64,000 nt of DNA from Linanthus parryae (taxonomy: Eukaryota; Streptophyta; Magnoliopsida; Ericales; Polemoniaceae). The DNA lies in NCBI GenBank assembly GCA_023055425.1, contig JALGPY010000002.1:50553321-50617320 (forward strand). The letters are read 5' to 3'. Positions 1-10,835 of the stretch are shown here, piece after piece. Each line of letters opens with the position of its first letter. Within the stretch, counting starts at the first letter, position 1. The notes under the pieces were generated by a model. The model worked only from the letters and a program-made list of their open reading frames with translations, was not told where the DNA came from and searched no databases. Made by a program: the position numbers and the translations under genes.

Positions 1-1422
1 TCTTTAAAGAGATTCTTAAAGTGCTCAGTGACAACACCTTTAAGAACCTCCATATCATTACACCAATCCCCATTATCTAATTTAATCAAGGAGACTTTAC
101 TCCTCCTTCTTCTAGCCACTGTTGAAAGATGAAAAAACCTAGTGTTTTTATCCCCCCAAAAGAAGTTTATTGGCTCTGGACTTCTGAAACCAGAACAAAT
201 CTTCTTCATAGAGCACAGTATTGAGCTGCTGCTGAAGCTCAACTTCCAGTTCTCTAAGAAACCCATTCTCCTTTATAGCTAAAGATCTCTGGCATTACCT
301 AGCCTTCAACTTTTTCTTTCTATAAAAAATATTGCCAAAAACATTAGTATTCGAATCCTTTACATCCTTCGCAAACCCCTCAATAGGTCCAGGAATAGAA
401 GACTCAGAATTCCAGTGAAGATCAATTAAATCAATAAAGCCATCCTCCACAAACCAACCTGCCTCCATTCTAAAAGGCTTAAGAGAAGAAGAGGGGAGAG
501 GGATACCATCAGTATTAATCACCAGAGGATGATGATCAGAATTGATTCTCACCTCATGTTGCACCAAAGCTTCAGGGAAAATAAGCCTCTAGAGTTCATT
601 GCACACCACTCTATCTAACCTTTGTCTAATTATCTTACCACAATGTTGAGAATTAGACCAAGTAAACCGAGGTCCCTCGAAACCCATATCCATCAATAAA
701 CATTGATCAAAACAATTCAACATTTGGCTACAATTCCTGTTATTAATAGTTCTTCCACCCCTCTTCTCAGAAGCAGCACCCACTTGATTGAAATCTCCAG
801 CTAACAACCAAGGGAGAGAATGCCTTTGAGCCAAATCCCCAAGATAGCTCCACAAATCCTCCCTAGCAAGAGGATTTGGGCTAGCATATACTCCTGTGAA
901 TAACCATTCACTCTGATCTCTTCTTCTAACAATCCCAAAAATTGCTTGAGAAGTAGAAGAAACAATGTCAACCTGCACTTCTCTACTATTCCAAAGGAAC
1001 CAAAGTCCACCACTAAAGCCTTGAGCTTCAACACAATGGAAGGAATCCAAATGAGTTCTCCTACAAATCTTGCTCAAATGAGAGCTAGACACCCTAGGTT
1101 CAACCAACACCAATATATCTGCAGCAGAAGAAAAACAAAGATCAACCACAGATCTTACCGTTTCATTATTGCCCACTCTTCTAAAATTCCAGGCAACAAT
1201 CTCTATGGATTCTGCTTCAGTGGTTGAGTCGATTAGCCGACCCAGCAAACCCAAAAGGGATATAACCCGTCTCCTTTCCAGTTCCTGGAACTCTTGAATC
1301 ACCACCCTCATCCTTACTGGAATTGTGAGCCCCAGTTCGCATTCCATAGCTTGATCGTTCATCAATCGATCGATCCTTCTACACTCGAAATTGATTAGGT
1401 CCACCCATGGAGCCCCCAACAC
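1..1422 (-). pseudogene. LINE-a ORF2 fragment: AP-endonuclease and start of reverse transcriptase
   Basis: ORF2 would nick target DNA and reverse-transcribe the element RNA. The translation shows the endonuclease/exonuclease/phosphatase fold: WNFRRVGNNE near residue 78, LVEPRVSS with the catalytic Glu, LLAGDFNQVG near residue 207 and SDHHPLVI about 20 residues past a TAG at 589-591. Near positions 220-110 the text FWFQKSRANK, then FFHLSTVARRR in another frame, matches the linker that precedes the reverse transcriptase in plant LINEs. The frame is open from 1422 to 592, broken by the TAG, open again to 295, then degenerate. The first ATG lies inside the end of ORF1 in another frame, as in LINE-c. 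What is seen is the motif order; function is inferred from the family. Confidence 0.85.
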
Positions 1423-2793
1423 TAGGGTTGGTGGAAGTCATTCGAGGCTTAATGGAACTTCCACGCCCTCGAACTGGAGCAGAACTCGATGGAGGGGAGT
1501 CGCCATGACCACTAGCACCCGCCTGATAATTAAATAGCACCGGAAATCGATTGAAATCAAGCTTCCCCAACGGCCGGTGTTGTATTGGAAAATTAGGGTT
1601 CTTACCCCCTTGATTCCGCTTCACAGCATTTCCCCCATTACCCCCTACACGTGGCTTATTCTTATTGGTAGGAGGGCCACCAGAATCGTCATTGTTAACC
1701 AATCCTGGTTCAAAATGAGAAGGAAATCCTGTACTACGCGGAGTATAGTTTGCTCCAATCTCAGCCGTTGATAGCACGTTAAACCGCGAGCCCAGATCCA
1801 ATACACCAGAGTATTTGGCAACGGCCCTGACACCTTGGATCTCTCAAAACCACCACCACGTGTACGGTGGCCAGCCTTCTTCCTTGCAGAACCAGCAATC
1901 ATCCACGCGCCAAATTCAGAGTCCGGCGACGCTTCCTCCGCCGTCGTAATGCTCTCCGACTGCCCAGAATTTACAGTTTCCGATGGATCCGATGACTTGG
2001 CCTTGCTCTGAACATCCTCTCCTTCCATAGCAGAGACTTGATCGCCACCATTGTTTGGGCACTGTTCCTTCCTATGCCCATATATCCCACAATCAAAGCA
2101 CATCTGGTGAAAACCCTCATATTCCACCAAAATCTTCTTCCCATTCACCCACAGAGCAGGAATTAAGCTCCTATGGAGATCCATCTCCACACAAACCCTC
2201 GCAAATTGTCCTCTCTCAGCAGCTAAATTCGTCGCATCCACCTTCAACGCCTTACCAATCATGTTTCCAACTCCCATCAGAAACTCTTCGTCTAAATATT
2301 CAACAGACATACCTCTCAATCGAAGCTAGATCGGCGTAACCCTAGCTACTTCCGTGAACGGATCAAAATGCGGTACCCAGGTTTGAACCGTAAGGTAATT
2401 ACCCTGCACCATCCATGGACCATGAAGCAACACATGCTCATAGTCCTCCTTAGCATAAAATCGCACACAGTAATAACCATTTGCAATATCAGTGAGTTCA
2501 AAACCCTTCGCCAATCGCCATTGAGCAGTTAATCGATTATGAAGAAGACAATAAACCGGACTCTTACCTAGCACTTTGATGATCAATTCCCTACTCCATG
2601 GTTTGTGAAGCTTTCTGAGAGCAGATCCTTCAATTCGGATGTGAATTTTTCCATCATCCGCAATTTCATATCGAAACCCCACCGGATCCATGGATTCCGA
2701 CAAATCATCGTCTTCTTCCGTATAGAGCTTCGACGAGTGATGAACTAGTGCATCCACGAAAAACCTGGTACCCAAAAATTGACTCGTCCTCAT
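1379..2793 (-). pseudogene. LINE-a ORF1: DUF4283-like domain plus CCHC zinc knuckle
   Basis: ORF1 proteins of plant LINEs bind the element RNA. The N-terminal part (2793-2326) has the DUF4283-type pattern, including FYAKEDYEHVLLHGPWMVQG. After one TAG at 2326-2328 the same frame continues with VGNMIGKALKVDA and a zinc knuckle CFDCGIYGHRKEQC (C-x2-C-x4-H-x4-C) near 2098-2057. A frame change near 1800 leads to a glycine- and asparagine-rich basic tail ending at 1379, overlapping the start of ORF2. About 470 codons in total, in the usual size range for this family. Two or more lesions make it a pseudogene. Confidence 0.8.
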
Positions 2794-2810
2794 CCGAACC
2801 TGACGAACCA

Positions 2811-3304
2811 GCTACAAATCTCCGTTTGAAATTCGCCTGATTCCGGCGAAGGGAATCCATAGTCTCCACCAAAAAAGTTTGTTGCGAAGAAGACGGAGGA
2901 AGAGGAGGAGTAGGATGCGGAGGGGGAGGGAGAATCTCTCGTTTTTTACTAAAACATTCACAATGAACCGTGGTTTGCTCAGAGGTGACTCATTCATGAG
3001 CAATGCTATTCTTCTCGGCAATATCTTTAAGGAAACTTCAAAGATTTGCCAAGTGGGAATGTGGCCCACCACATTCCTCCTCTGATTTTTACTTTTTCTT
3101 TTTTTTAAAGGGTGTTTGATAATTATATTACAACAATTTATATTGCAGCACAATTTTTAATCATATGACAATTTTACCCCTAATTATTAATTTTCTTACT
3201 ACCTAGTTCACAAAATCCTCTTTTTCCATTACTACTCTATTCTCACTGTGTAAAACTTCTTCATCTTGAAAATCTAGATTGTGGCACCACCGCCTCCATC
3301 CAGG
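2811..3304. other. Non-coding stretch between two LINE pieces
   Basis: This holds the probable 5' UTR of LINE-a (pyrimidine-rich on the minus strand, near 2880-2940) and then AT-rich DNA. Short ORFs on both strands here are low-complexity and show no recognisable domain. The part next to 3305 is the left target flank of LINE-b. Confidence 0.5.
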
Positions 3305-3320
3305 AAAGCCACACCAATCA

Positions 3321-3620
3321 GAGACGAATTAGAGGAGAGGCACCCAGGACTTCACAGAGGTAGAAGATGTTATTGATGATTTATTAGTCCTATCGAACAA
3401 CATGATCAGATGCTATTTTGGTTTTGTCAAGCACGGAGGAAATAGAGTGGCGCACCTCCTAGCAGCTTTTAGAAAAAATACGCTAGAAGATGTAGTTTGG
3501 ATAGGAGATCCACCAGATTTAATTAGTTCCACTCTTTTGGATGATGTAATTGCTAGTGCCCCACCTCTTTGAGGTTTTTATACAACATCAGTTTCACAAA
3601 AAAAAAAAAAAAAAAAAAAA
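3321..3620 (+). mobile_element. LINE-b: 300-bp 5'-truncated LINE with poly(A) tail and 16-bp target duplication
   Basis: In frame from about 3342, the translation contains DFTEVEDVIDDLLVL, FVKHGGNRVAHLLA and VVWIGDPPDLI, then a stop near 3571. This is the C-terminus of the RNase H domain carried by plant L1 LINEs, followed by a very short 3' UTR and a pure A run at 3598-3623. The flanks AAAGCCACACCAATCA (3305-3320) and AAAGCCACATCAATCA (3621-3636) match at 15 of 16 bases, a classic L1 target-site duplication overlapping the end of the tail. Severe 5' truncation is typical of target-primed reverse transcription. The reading frame is still open, so the copy may be fairly young. Confidence 0.88.
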
Positions 3621-4270
3621 AAAGCCACATCAATCAACACCAAATGGAAATGACAATCTCCCTCTGGTTTTTTCATCTCAAAATCAAAACCATCAAACCC
3701 CACAAATCAAAGCACTTAAATTATCTTCAAATAACGAACAATCAACAGACTCAACATACTTCCCGTCATACATAGCCAAGACCGCTGCAGCAAAGAATGG
3801 AAGATATTGATAGCTATGAATCCCTAATCGGAGGGCTTAGGAGGAAGAACACCCATGAGTGGAATAGTCGATTGATGTAGAAAGCAGCAATTAGAAAAAA
3901 TCCGATACTCGAGTACCTTTTTGTCCATAATCGGACGCAACCATGGGTACACTACAAATCGAAATCGAAAAGATAAGAAGTATAGGAAGAGGACAGTCGT
4001 CGTCTTCTCTCCTCTTTCGATCTGGGGTGTGTTTGCTTCTAGTCGATTTCATTCATTTCAGATCTAGAGAGAGGTAGCGCGCGAGAGACAGGGAGGGGGG
4101 GAGAAAGAGACTGAGAGAGATGGAACTGACGAGAGAAGAAGAATATCGCCTTGTGCTGATCGGGAGAATGAGGCGCAAGAGCGTAAAGAGTATGAAGAGA
4201 TGGACAAAAAATTGGTTCACTACCCGTCTGGCGATTTGGTCTTAGAAAAATACCCCGATTGACTTATGTT

Positions 4271-4302
4271 CACTTGTTGACCTCACTTTAGGTTAACAAG
4301 TG
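4271..4302. repeat. Short inverted repeat (hairpin)
   Basis: CACTTGTTGACC and GGTTAACAAGTG are complementary over 12 positions with one mismatch, separated by 8 bases. Confidence 0.7.
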
Positions 4303-4490
4303 TAACTAATTCAATTTTCACTTAATTAACCACCTTTTTAAAACAAAACGACACATTTTACAGTTCACTCTCTCTATCTCTTCTCTTCTTAACAACTGGG
4401 ACGTGAGATTTCTTTTCTCGTCCTAGTACATTGCTCGTCTCAATTTTAACTGCTCGTCTCAGTCTGGCAATACACTGGGATGAGGGTCCA

Positions 4491-4530
4491 GCTCGTCTCA
4501 GTATATTTCCATATTGTGACTGAGACGAGC
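4491..4530. repeat. Perfect 12-bp inverted repeat
   Basis: GCTCGTCTCAGT at 4491-4502 and ACTGAGACGAGC at 4519-4530 are exact reverse complements with a 16-base spacer. Additional single arms of the same motif lie at about 4433 and 4452. Confidence 0.85.
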
Positions 4531-4666
4531 TATGGATGCTGGGACGAGTGATCTCTCATCTAACACCGAAACAGTGTTTTTTTCACAGAACTCATACACA
4601 GAGCAGTTAAGATTGAACGAAAATAGAAAAACAAGTATTTCATTAACAAAGAAAACTTAAAAAACA

Positions 4667-4974
4667 TTACAATTTTGGTTTTTTAGCATCCCAAGGAAAG
4701 ACATCAGGGTCCTCATCACTCTCATCTCTCTTTGTATTCTTTGGCGTCTTTTCCGGTGAAGAAGAACACGTCGTGTCCCACTCCAGTCTTGGTCTTCTTC
4801 TTCTTCATATGAGAGTTCAGTGGTTTCCGAACCCTTTCTTGGTGCATATGCAATTTCATTTGCATCTTCATCTTCTTGCTTTTCACTTTCGTCTTTTGCA
4901 TTTGTCTTCTCCTCTTCATCTTCTTCACTCACTTCTCTCTCTAACTCCTTAGGTGGGATGTTTTTTTTTGCCAT
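4667..4974 (-). pseudogene. Fragment of an acidic, Glu/Asp-rich protein, frameshifted
   Basis: An ATG at 4974 opens a 105-codon frame beginning MAKKNIPPKELEREVSEEDE, very rich in E, D and K. Near 4785 the frame stops resembling the acidic protein, but the next frame continues with PEKTPKNTKRDESDEDPDVF and ends at a TAA (4667-4669). The compositional continuity across frames suggests a single ancestral reading frame with a one-base indel. I do not recognise the family; it resembles the acidic part of many plant nuclear proteins. It lies close to the 4.4-4.5 kb inverted repeats, so it may be a gene fragment captured by a transposon. Existence as an expressed gene is doubtful. Confidence 0.35.
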
Positions 4975-5344
4975 TTGATGGGATGATTTTGGGGAGATGA
5001 TTTAGCGCACTTTTATGGATGTAGAAATTTGGTAGATGAAGGGGCGGAGACAGTTTTACAGGCAGGGGCGCACAGAGGGGGGGGGGGCTAGGGGTGGCCA
5101 TGGTCCCTGCAAAAAAATTTAGGTCTATTATTATGTTGTAGGTAAATGACTTCTCTATTGATGCCCCCTCTACTTTGTGAACAGATGTCACATGATAGAA
5201 TGTAGTACATAATAAATAATATGATAAGTCAACTTTTGTAACATCAATATCAACTACATATTAAATATAGATTTAATTGAAAAAGTAAAAAAATGTTTAC
5301 AGTAAAACAAAGTCTTTTTTTTTTAAATGTGATAATATATAGAC

Positions 5345-8300
5345 TTAGGACAGATTTTTATCTGCCAAATATTCATTACACACAACTTCAGGACATACAA
5401 CACACCAAGTAACTACATTCGGTGTGCCCGAAGCATAGTAACACAGCCTATCAGCTACTTTATTACCATCTCTCGGAACCCATAACAGTTGACTAACATT
5501 TAATTGATGGAGTTTTCTAGAGCAGCATTGAAAGAGCTGGTTCTCTTCCGATCCCCTAAGTCGGTCATCGTGCAAAGAACAGCGATTGATCTTCATTGCA
5601 CGGTTCATCTTCGTCTGCAAAGCTTTCGAATCGGTTTCCACCATTGTTGATCTGTAACCAAACTTGTCGATAAGTTCCAGTGCTTTGAGTAAAGCATGAG
5701 CTTCCAGTAAGGTTGAGTCTTCGAAGAACGGAATAGGGAAAGTCCATGCTCTAACAAATCTTCCATCAGAGTTTCGGAGAATTGCTGCTCCTGAAGCAGT
5801 TTTTTCCGATTTGCAACACCCAGCATCGATGTTACATTTGAGAGATCCCAGCGGTGGTGGTGTCCATCTCTTCTGATTTGAACCCAGATCTGCACAAGAA
5901 ACAAGCCCACAAGTGTAAGTCGATTCGATGAACTCCAAACAGTTAGTTTTACCATTATTGATGATATTTTGTTGAGAAATTTTGACTGAATCAAAAATTT
6001 CTTGTTTCGAGAGATCCAAATTTCCCAGATTAAAAAAGCAAAAAGTCCTCTGTGGTTTTTATCCAAGTTTTGGACGATTTCTGGTATGAGAATGGAAACG
6101 GGCAAATTATTCACTGTTATTTTGAACGGAAGATCCACTGAGTTCCAAATCGATGCAGTCCAGGGGCATTTGAAGAAAACATGAGAAATAGTTTCTGGAC
6201 TTGGCATACAGAAAACACAGTCAGCAGGTATGATAATACCCTTTCTGGATAAATTGTCTACAGTTGGGACTAAATTATTAATCATACGCCACAAAAAAAA
6301 ATTTATCTTGTTGGGTATGTTTAAATCCCAAATAATTTTGTTTCTGTTGATGTTTTTGCTAGACCCAGCAACATTAGATAACAGATTGTTTTTTAAAATT
6401 AAAAAAGCAACATGCTATCCAGTTTTGACCGTGTAAATACCATCTTTAGTTTGGGTCCAAAACAAGGGAATCATAACCCTCAATATTGACTCTGGGTATA
6501 CTAAGGATGGCTTCAGATTCTAAGTTGGAGAAATTTTGTTGAATAAGCTGCCTATTCCACTGACCCGAATCAGTTAATAAGTCTTTAACAAAAGAATTGG
6601 TGGGGAGGGTGGTGTTAGACGTAGAAGAACGACCAAAACCAATTGGAATCCACCTATTTTGGTAAACAAGAGTGTTACACCCATTACCTATACCATGTCT
6701 GAAGCCTTGGAACACAATATCCCTAGCAAAAACCATGCCTTTCCAGATGGTAGAAGAAGAATTAGAAGGATAGGCTGCCATAGGGTTGGAATTTTGATAA
6801 TACTTTCCTTTCATGACTTTGGAAACAAGAGAGTTCGGATTATCCCAAAAACGCCACACTTGTTTGGCTAAAAGAGACAGATTGAAAGAGTGAAAATTAC
6901 GGAACCCCATACCACCATCCTTTTTGGAAATACACAACTTGTCCCAATTTCTCCAAATAATGCCTCTAGTTTCACTATTGTTATTCCACCAAAACCTAGA
7001 AAGAATTTTGTGAATGTCATCACATAAGGAAGTGGGTAAAAGATACATAGACATGATATACGAGGGAATAGCTTGGGTAACAGCCTTTATAAGGGTTTCT
7101 TTGCCACCAAAAAAGAGAAAATTACCTTTCCAATCTCTAGTTTTGTCCATTATTCTTTGCTTAAGATTGGAATAAAAGCTGGTGGTATTTCTACCTAAAA
7201 TAACCGGGAAACCCAAATATTTTTCATGTCCCAAATAATAGGTATTTGGAAAATATTGGAAATGTCTTGTTTAGTACCCATAGAGACCTTAGGGCTAAAC
7301 ACTATGGCTGACTTCTCCCTATTTATTTGTTGACCTGAAGCCTGACAATAGTTATTAAGAATGGACTTAAGAATATTGGCATTAGAAGTTGTGGCTTTTT
7401 CAAAAAGGATGCAGTCGTCTGCGAAAAGAAGATGGGTTATACTAGGGTCGTATCTACTAGCTTTAACACCTTTGATAGTCCTAGAATCCAAAGCTTGATT
7501 GAAAAGACTGGAGAGACCTTCCGTACAAATAACAAAAAGATAGGGGCTTAACGGATCTCCTTGACGAAGACCACGGGTAGGATTAAAAGTAGGAGTTTTT
7601 TGTCCGTTAATGAGAATACTAAAACTAACCGTGGACACACATTTTAAGATTCTATCAACTAGCATACAAGGGAAACCAAGTTTTTGAAGCACAGCAGTTA
7701 AATAATCCCACTCGATACGGTCATACGCTTTTGCCATATCCAATTTTAAAGAAAAAGAACCAACACTGCTTCTTTGATTATGCATCGTATGAAGAGTTTC
7801 CATAGCAATTATGGCATTATCAGTAATAAGTCTATCTTTGATAAAAGCAGATTGGGTTTGATCAATTAAATGAGGAAGCACATTTTTCAATCTATTAGCA
7901 ATGGTTTTGGAAATGATTTTGTAGATGACATTGCAAAGACTAATTGGACGGAAATCAGTGACTTTATTGGCATCTTTTTTTTTTGGGATTAAAACAATGC
8001 AAGTCTCATTTAACTTGGCAATATCAGTCCCATTGTTTAGAAAATTTAAACAACATCTCACAATATCAGGACCAATTTCATCCCAGTAAGTTTGATAAAA
8101 AAGAGCAGGAAGGCCATCCGGCCCCGGTGCCTTAAGAGGGTGCATATCATTCAAAGCAGAAATAATATCGTCAGCAGTAAACATGTTATTGAGATCTGTA
8201 AACATAGAAGGAGTAATTTTTTCAGGAATAGCATTGATAACACTTTCAAAGTTGTGATTTTCACTAGTAAATAATTTAAGAAAGTAATTATTGAAAATGT

Positions 8301-9492
8301 TACCAATCTGAGCAGGATCATTAATCACCATGTTATCATCAGTAGTGATGGCAGAAATCATATTTTTCCTTCTTCTATTAGAAGCAACTTTGTGAAAATA
8401 AGCAGTATTTTTATCTCCTTCCCTAAGCCAAATGGCTCTAGATTGTTGACGCCATTTTAATTCTTCATTAGCATTCAGAAAATTGATTTCTTTCATTATT
8501 TTTTGAATTTCATGCAGATTATGGGCAGTAGGGGGAAGATTGTGCAGGAATTTCAGCCTATCATGCAACTCACGCTTTAAACGAGACTGATTTTTATGAT
8601 TATTGCGACCCCAAATTTGAAGCTGTTTTGTAACATGATTTATTTTTTCATGTAAAGAATGTAAGCTTAATAAATTAGAGGTAGGAGTAGAACGCCAAAC
8701 CTGTTGGATGATAGTTCTGCAGTCTGGAGATTTAGCCCACTCCGCCGCGAAGTGAAATCTGCGAGATCCCAGCTGTTGCGGACGTGCCGAACTGAGCACC
8801 AGAATTATCGGAATATGATCTGACCCCGTGGTGAGATGATTTTCTACGCTGATATTGCGAAATTGTGATTCCATAGCATGATTCATCACGGCTCTATCAA
8901 TCCGTTCAGCCACAAAAGCATCGCCACAGCGTCTATTGTTCCAGGTAAAAACATGACCTTTGAACCCCATATCCCTCAAGTTGCAATCTGCTAGTACAGT
9001 CCTGAAATCATTTATCTGTCTCCAACTACGGATTCTTCGACCTTGCTTCTCTTTTTGAGAAAGTATTTCATTAAAGTCGCCTATTACAACCCAAGGAGAA
9101 GACTGTCCTGGGTTTAAACGACGAAGTAGATCCCATGAATACTTCCTGTTAGCAGTAATCGGATCTCCGTAAAAGAATGTAGCAAAAAAAGTCTTATTTG
9201 TATCATCAGGAGGACGTACAAAAGTATGGATAAAGTACTTGTCGATTTTTAAGACTTTGAGATCAACATCTCTCTTCCAAAACAAAGATAGACCCCCAGA
9301 TAACCCTTCCCTAGGGGAAGAAACTCCTTGAACGAAACCCAATTTAAACTTACAACGAGCAGCTTGATGAAGTGTCTGCTTCGTCTCCAGCAAGAAAAGA
9401 ATATCTGGAAGGCTACTTTTGCAGAGGGAAAATACAGATTGGAACGTACAGGGCTTTCCCATACCCTGCACACTCCAACTTAAAATTTTCAT
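5345..9492 (-). pseudogene. LINE-c ORF2: endonuclease, reverse transcriptase and RNase H, frameshifted
   Basis: The first 765 codons are open (9492-7195): endonuclease motifs VIGDFNEIL and TGSDHIPIIL, then reverse transcriptase with DFRPISLCNVIYKI, FSLKLDMAKAYDRIEWDYL, RGLRQGDPLSPYLF and the catalytic LLFADDCILF. Near 7230 a frame change leads to a second open stretch (7234-6446, with GGKETLIKAV). An extra T near 6455 shifts frame again, and a TAG replaces a residue shortly after. A zf-RVT-like segment (FCMPSPETISHVFFKCPW, about 6220) and an RNase H domain (KCNIDAGCC, WVPRDGNKVADRL) follow in two frames. All expected domains are present in order, so the copy was full length before decay. No functional enzyme beyond the first 765 residues is expected. 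Confidence 0.9.
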
Positions 9493-10835
9493 TGCGGTCG
9501 GCAGGACCGGGTATTACCGGTCTCTGCCGATTGGTGGGTAAGAGAACAGTCTCGATTACCCGAAGATGTGTCTGACGTGCTTGACTCTTCATCCGACTTC
9601 TTCTTCTTCGCCTCTGTAGCCGTACCTATCCTCTGATCCGCATCTTTTTCAATCATAGTAGAATCGTCCCCTTCTTCAAAGTAAATATGACTCTGCTTCC
9701 TCTTAATTCCTGAAGAGACCTGTTTGGAAGAGGACGTGGCCTCGTCTCTGGGCTGCAGAGTCCCTTTCTTTTTGCGGATAAGACTAGATTCCTCCAAGAA
9801 TTCGCACTCATCGTCTTCACCCCTGTCAATGTCTTGCAGTTCCCACATCATCTCCCTTCTGGATGCTTTTTTCTGCTGTCTTGCGTGAAATTCCTTTTCC
9901 TCAACGGACATCCCTATCTCGTCTTCATCGTCTGCATATGACCCTCCAGTGTACGTCGAACCTTGAGCATTATTGAGTCTTACTTCCCCTGGGTTCCCAT
10001 TTGGTGACGCATAAGGTCCAAAGGCATGTGTGACATCAGTAGTTAGCCCCAGAGCGAAATTGATCATAGCTTTATTGGTAAGCCACTGTCCGTAAAGTAG
10101 GGGTGCAGTATCAGGATTCATGTTCTTTTCCTTTACTACAGAGCAATATTTCACTTCATGACCCATTCGACCACAATAGGAACACACATTAGGCAGCCTT
10201 TCATAGCGGATCCAAATGTGGATGTCTCTCCCTTTTTCAATTGTCACCTTCTTGGTCCTAGGAATCGGGTCTTTTACATCCAAAACTAACTGCATTTTGA
10301 CTGTTTTTCCGGCAAGAACTCCTTTATTCTGAACCCAAGTTTCCTCCACCGTACCCAAACTATGCCCAATTTCTTTTCCAATCATGTCCGTCTGACAACC
10401 CGTTGGCAGGCCCCAAATATGAACTTTGAGAGCGATTTCAGAGAAGTCAAGGTCTGAGATGTCTTCCATCCATGAGTCCCACTTCCTCATGATGATCAAG
10501 TCACCATATAGGAACCAAGGTTGCGATTGGTATACCATGTTGACTGTTTCCTCAGAATCGAAGGAGAACTGATAAACATAGTCCCCCTTGGGTACAACCG
10601 TCATGCCAGGAGGATCCTTCCAAGCTTTTGCCATTTGCATCTGCAAAACACCCAAGTTGATAGTTTTAGCAGTGAAAATTTTCCCGAAAATACTCTTCTT
10701 GAAAACCTTTTTTGCCTCTTCTCTTGCTTCAACAGATAATTTGGTTGTGGATTTTTCCTGTTCAGTGAGTTGAAGGTGATTGAGAAGGTAAGTGAGATCA
10801 AGGTTTGCGATATCAACGGTGTGATTGGTCTCCAT
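9489..10835 (-). CDS. LINE-c ORF1 protein: DUF4283-like domain and CCHC zinc knuckle, intact
   Basis: 448 codons without interruption. Residues about 35-200 carry the DUF4283-type region, with FSFDSEETVNMVYQSQPWFL and the segment ALKVHIWGLPTGCQTD. A zinc knuckle CSYCGRMGHEVKYC (C-x2-C-x4-H-x4-C) follows at about residue 218. The C-terminal half is acidic and Ser-rich with basic patches such as KKKKSDEESS. In plant LINEs this protein is thought to coat element RNA and act as a chaperone during integration. Its TGA stop overlaps the ATG of ORF2 (ATGA, 9492-9489), an arrangement that could permit reinitiation. The start follows about 330 bases of 5' UTR, and ATG 10835 begins METNHTVDIANL. Confidence 0.85.
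   Translation of the reverse strand: METNHTVDIANLDLTYLLNHLQLTEQEKSTTKLSVEAREEAKKVFKKSIFGKIFTAKTINLGVLQMQMAKAWKDPPGMTVVPKGDYVYQFSFDSEETVNMVYQSQPWFLYGDLIIMRKWDSWMEDISDLDFSEIALKVHIWGLPTGCQTDMIGKEIGHSLGTVEETWVQNKGVLAGKTVKMQLVLDVKDPIPRTKKVTIEKGRDIHIWIRYERLPNVCSYCGRMGHEVKYCSVVKEKNMNPDTAPLLYGQWLTNKAMINFALGLTTDVTHAFGPYASPNGNPGEVRLNNAQGSTYTGGSYADDEDEIGMSVEEKEFHARQQKKASRREMMWELQDIDRGEDDECEFLEESSLIRKKKGTLQPRDEATSSSKQVSSGIKRKQSHIYFEEGDDSTMIEKDADQRIGTATEAKKKKSDEESSTSDTSSGNRDCSLTHQSAETGNTRSCRPQ

Larger units (their letters stand above)
1..2810 (-). mobile_element. LINE-a: decayed L1-type non-LTR retrotransposon, 3' part beyond window
   Basis: Reading on the minus strand there is an ORF1-like nucleic-acid-binding protein (2793-1379) followed by an endonuclease/reverse-transcriptase ORF2 (1422 to the window edge). 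This is the order of plant L1-clade LINEs. Nonsense codons and frame changes interrupt both ORFs, so the copy is dead. The reverse transcriptase core and 3' tail lie left of position 1. The 5' end is probably in the pyrimidine-rich stretch near 2880-3150 (plus coordinates), but I could not fix it because the 3' target duplication is outside the window. Confidence 0.85.
3637..4666. other. Non-coding DNA with inverted repeats; no gene recognised
   Basis: Pre-insertion flank of LINE-b, then purine-rich DNA (4020-4120) and an AT-rich part. Two perfect or near-perfect hairpins (4271-4302 and 4491-4530) and several copies of GCTCGTCTCAG / CTGAGACGAGC lie between 4380 and 4560. A related stretch at 18.10-18.20 kb shares CTGGGACGAGTGAT. 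This suggests a remnant of a DNA transposon with sub-terminal repeats, but I found no termini. Confidence 0.4.

Noticed and set aside
946..1227. 93-codon plus-strand ORF
   Set aside because: Antisense shadow of the LINE-a endonuclease frame, which carries clear motifs.
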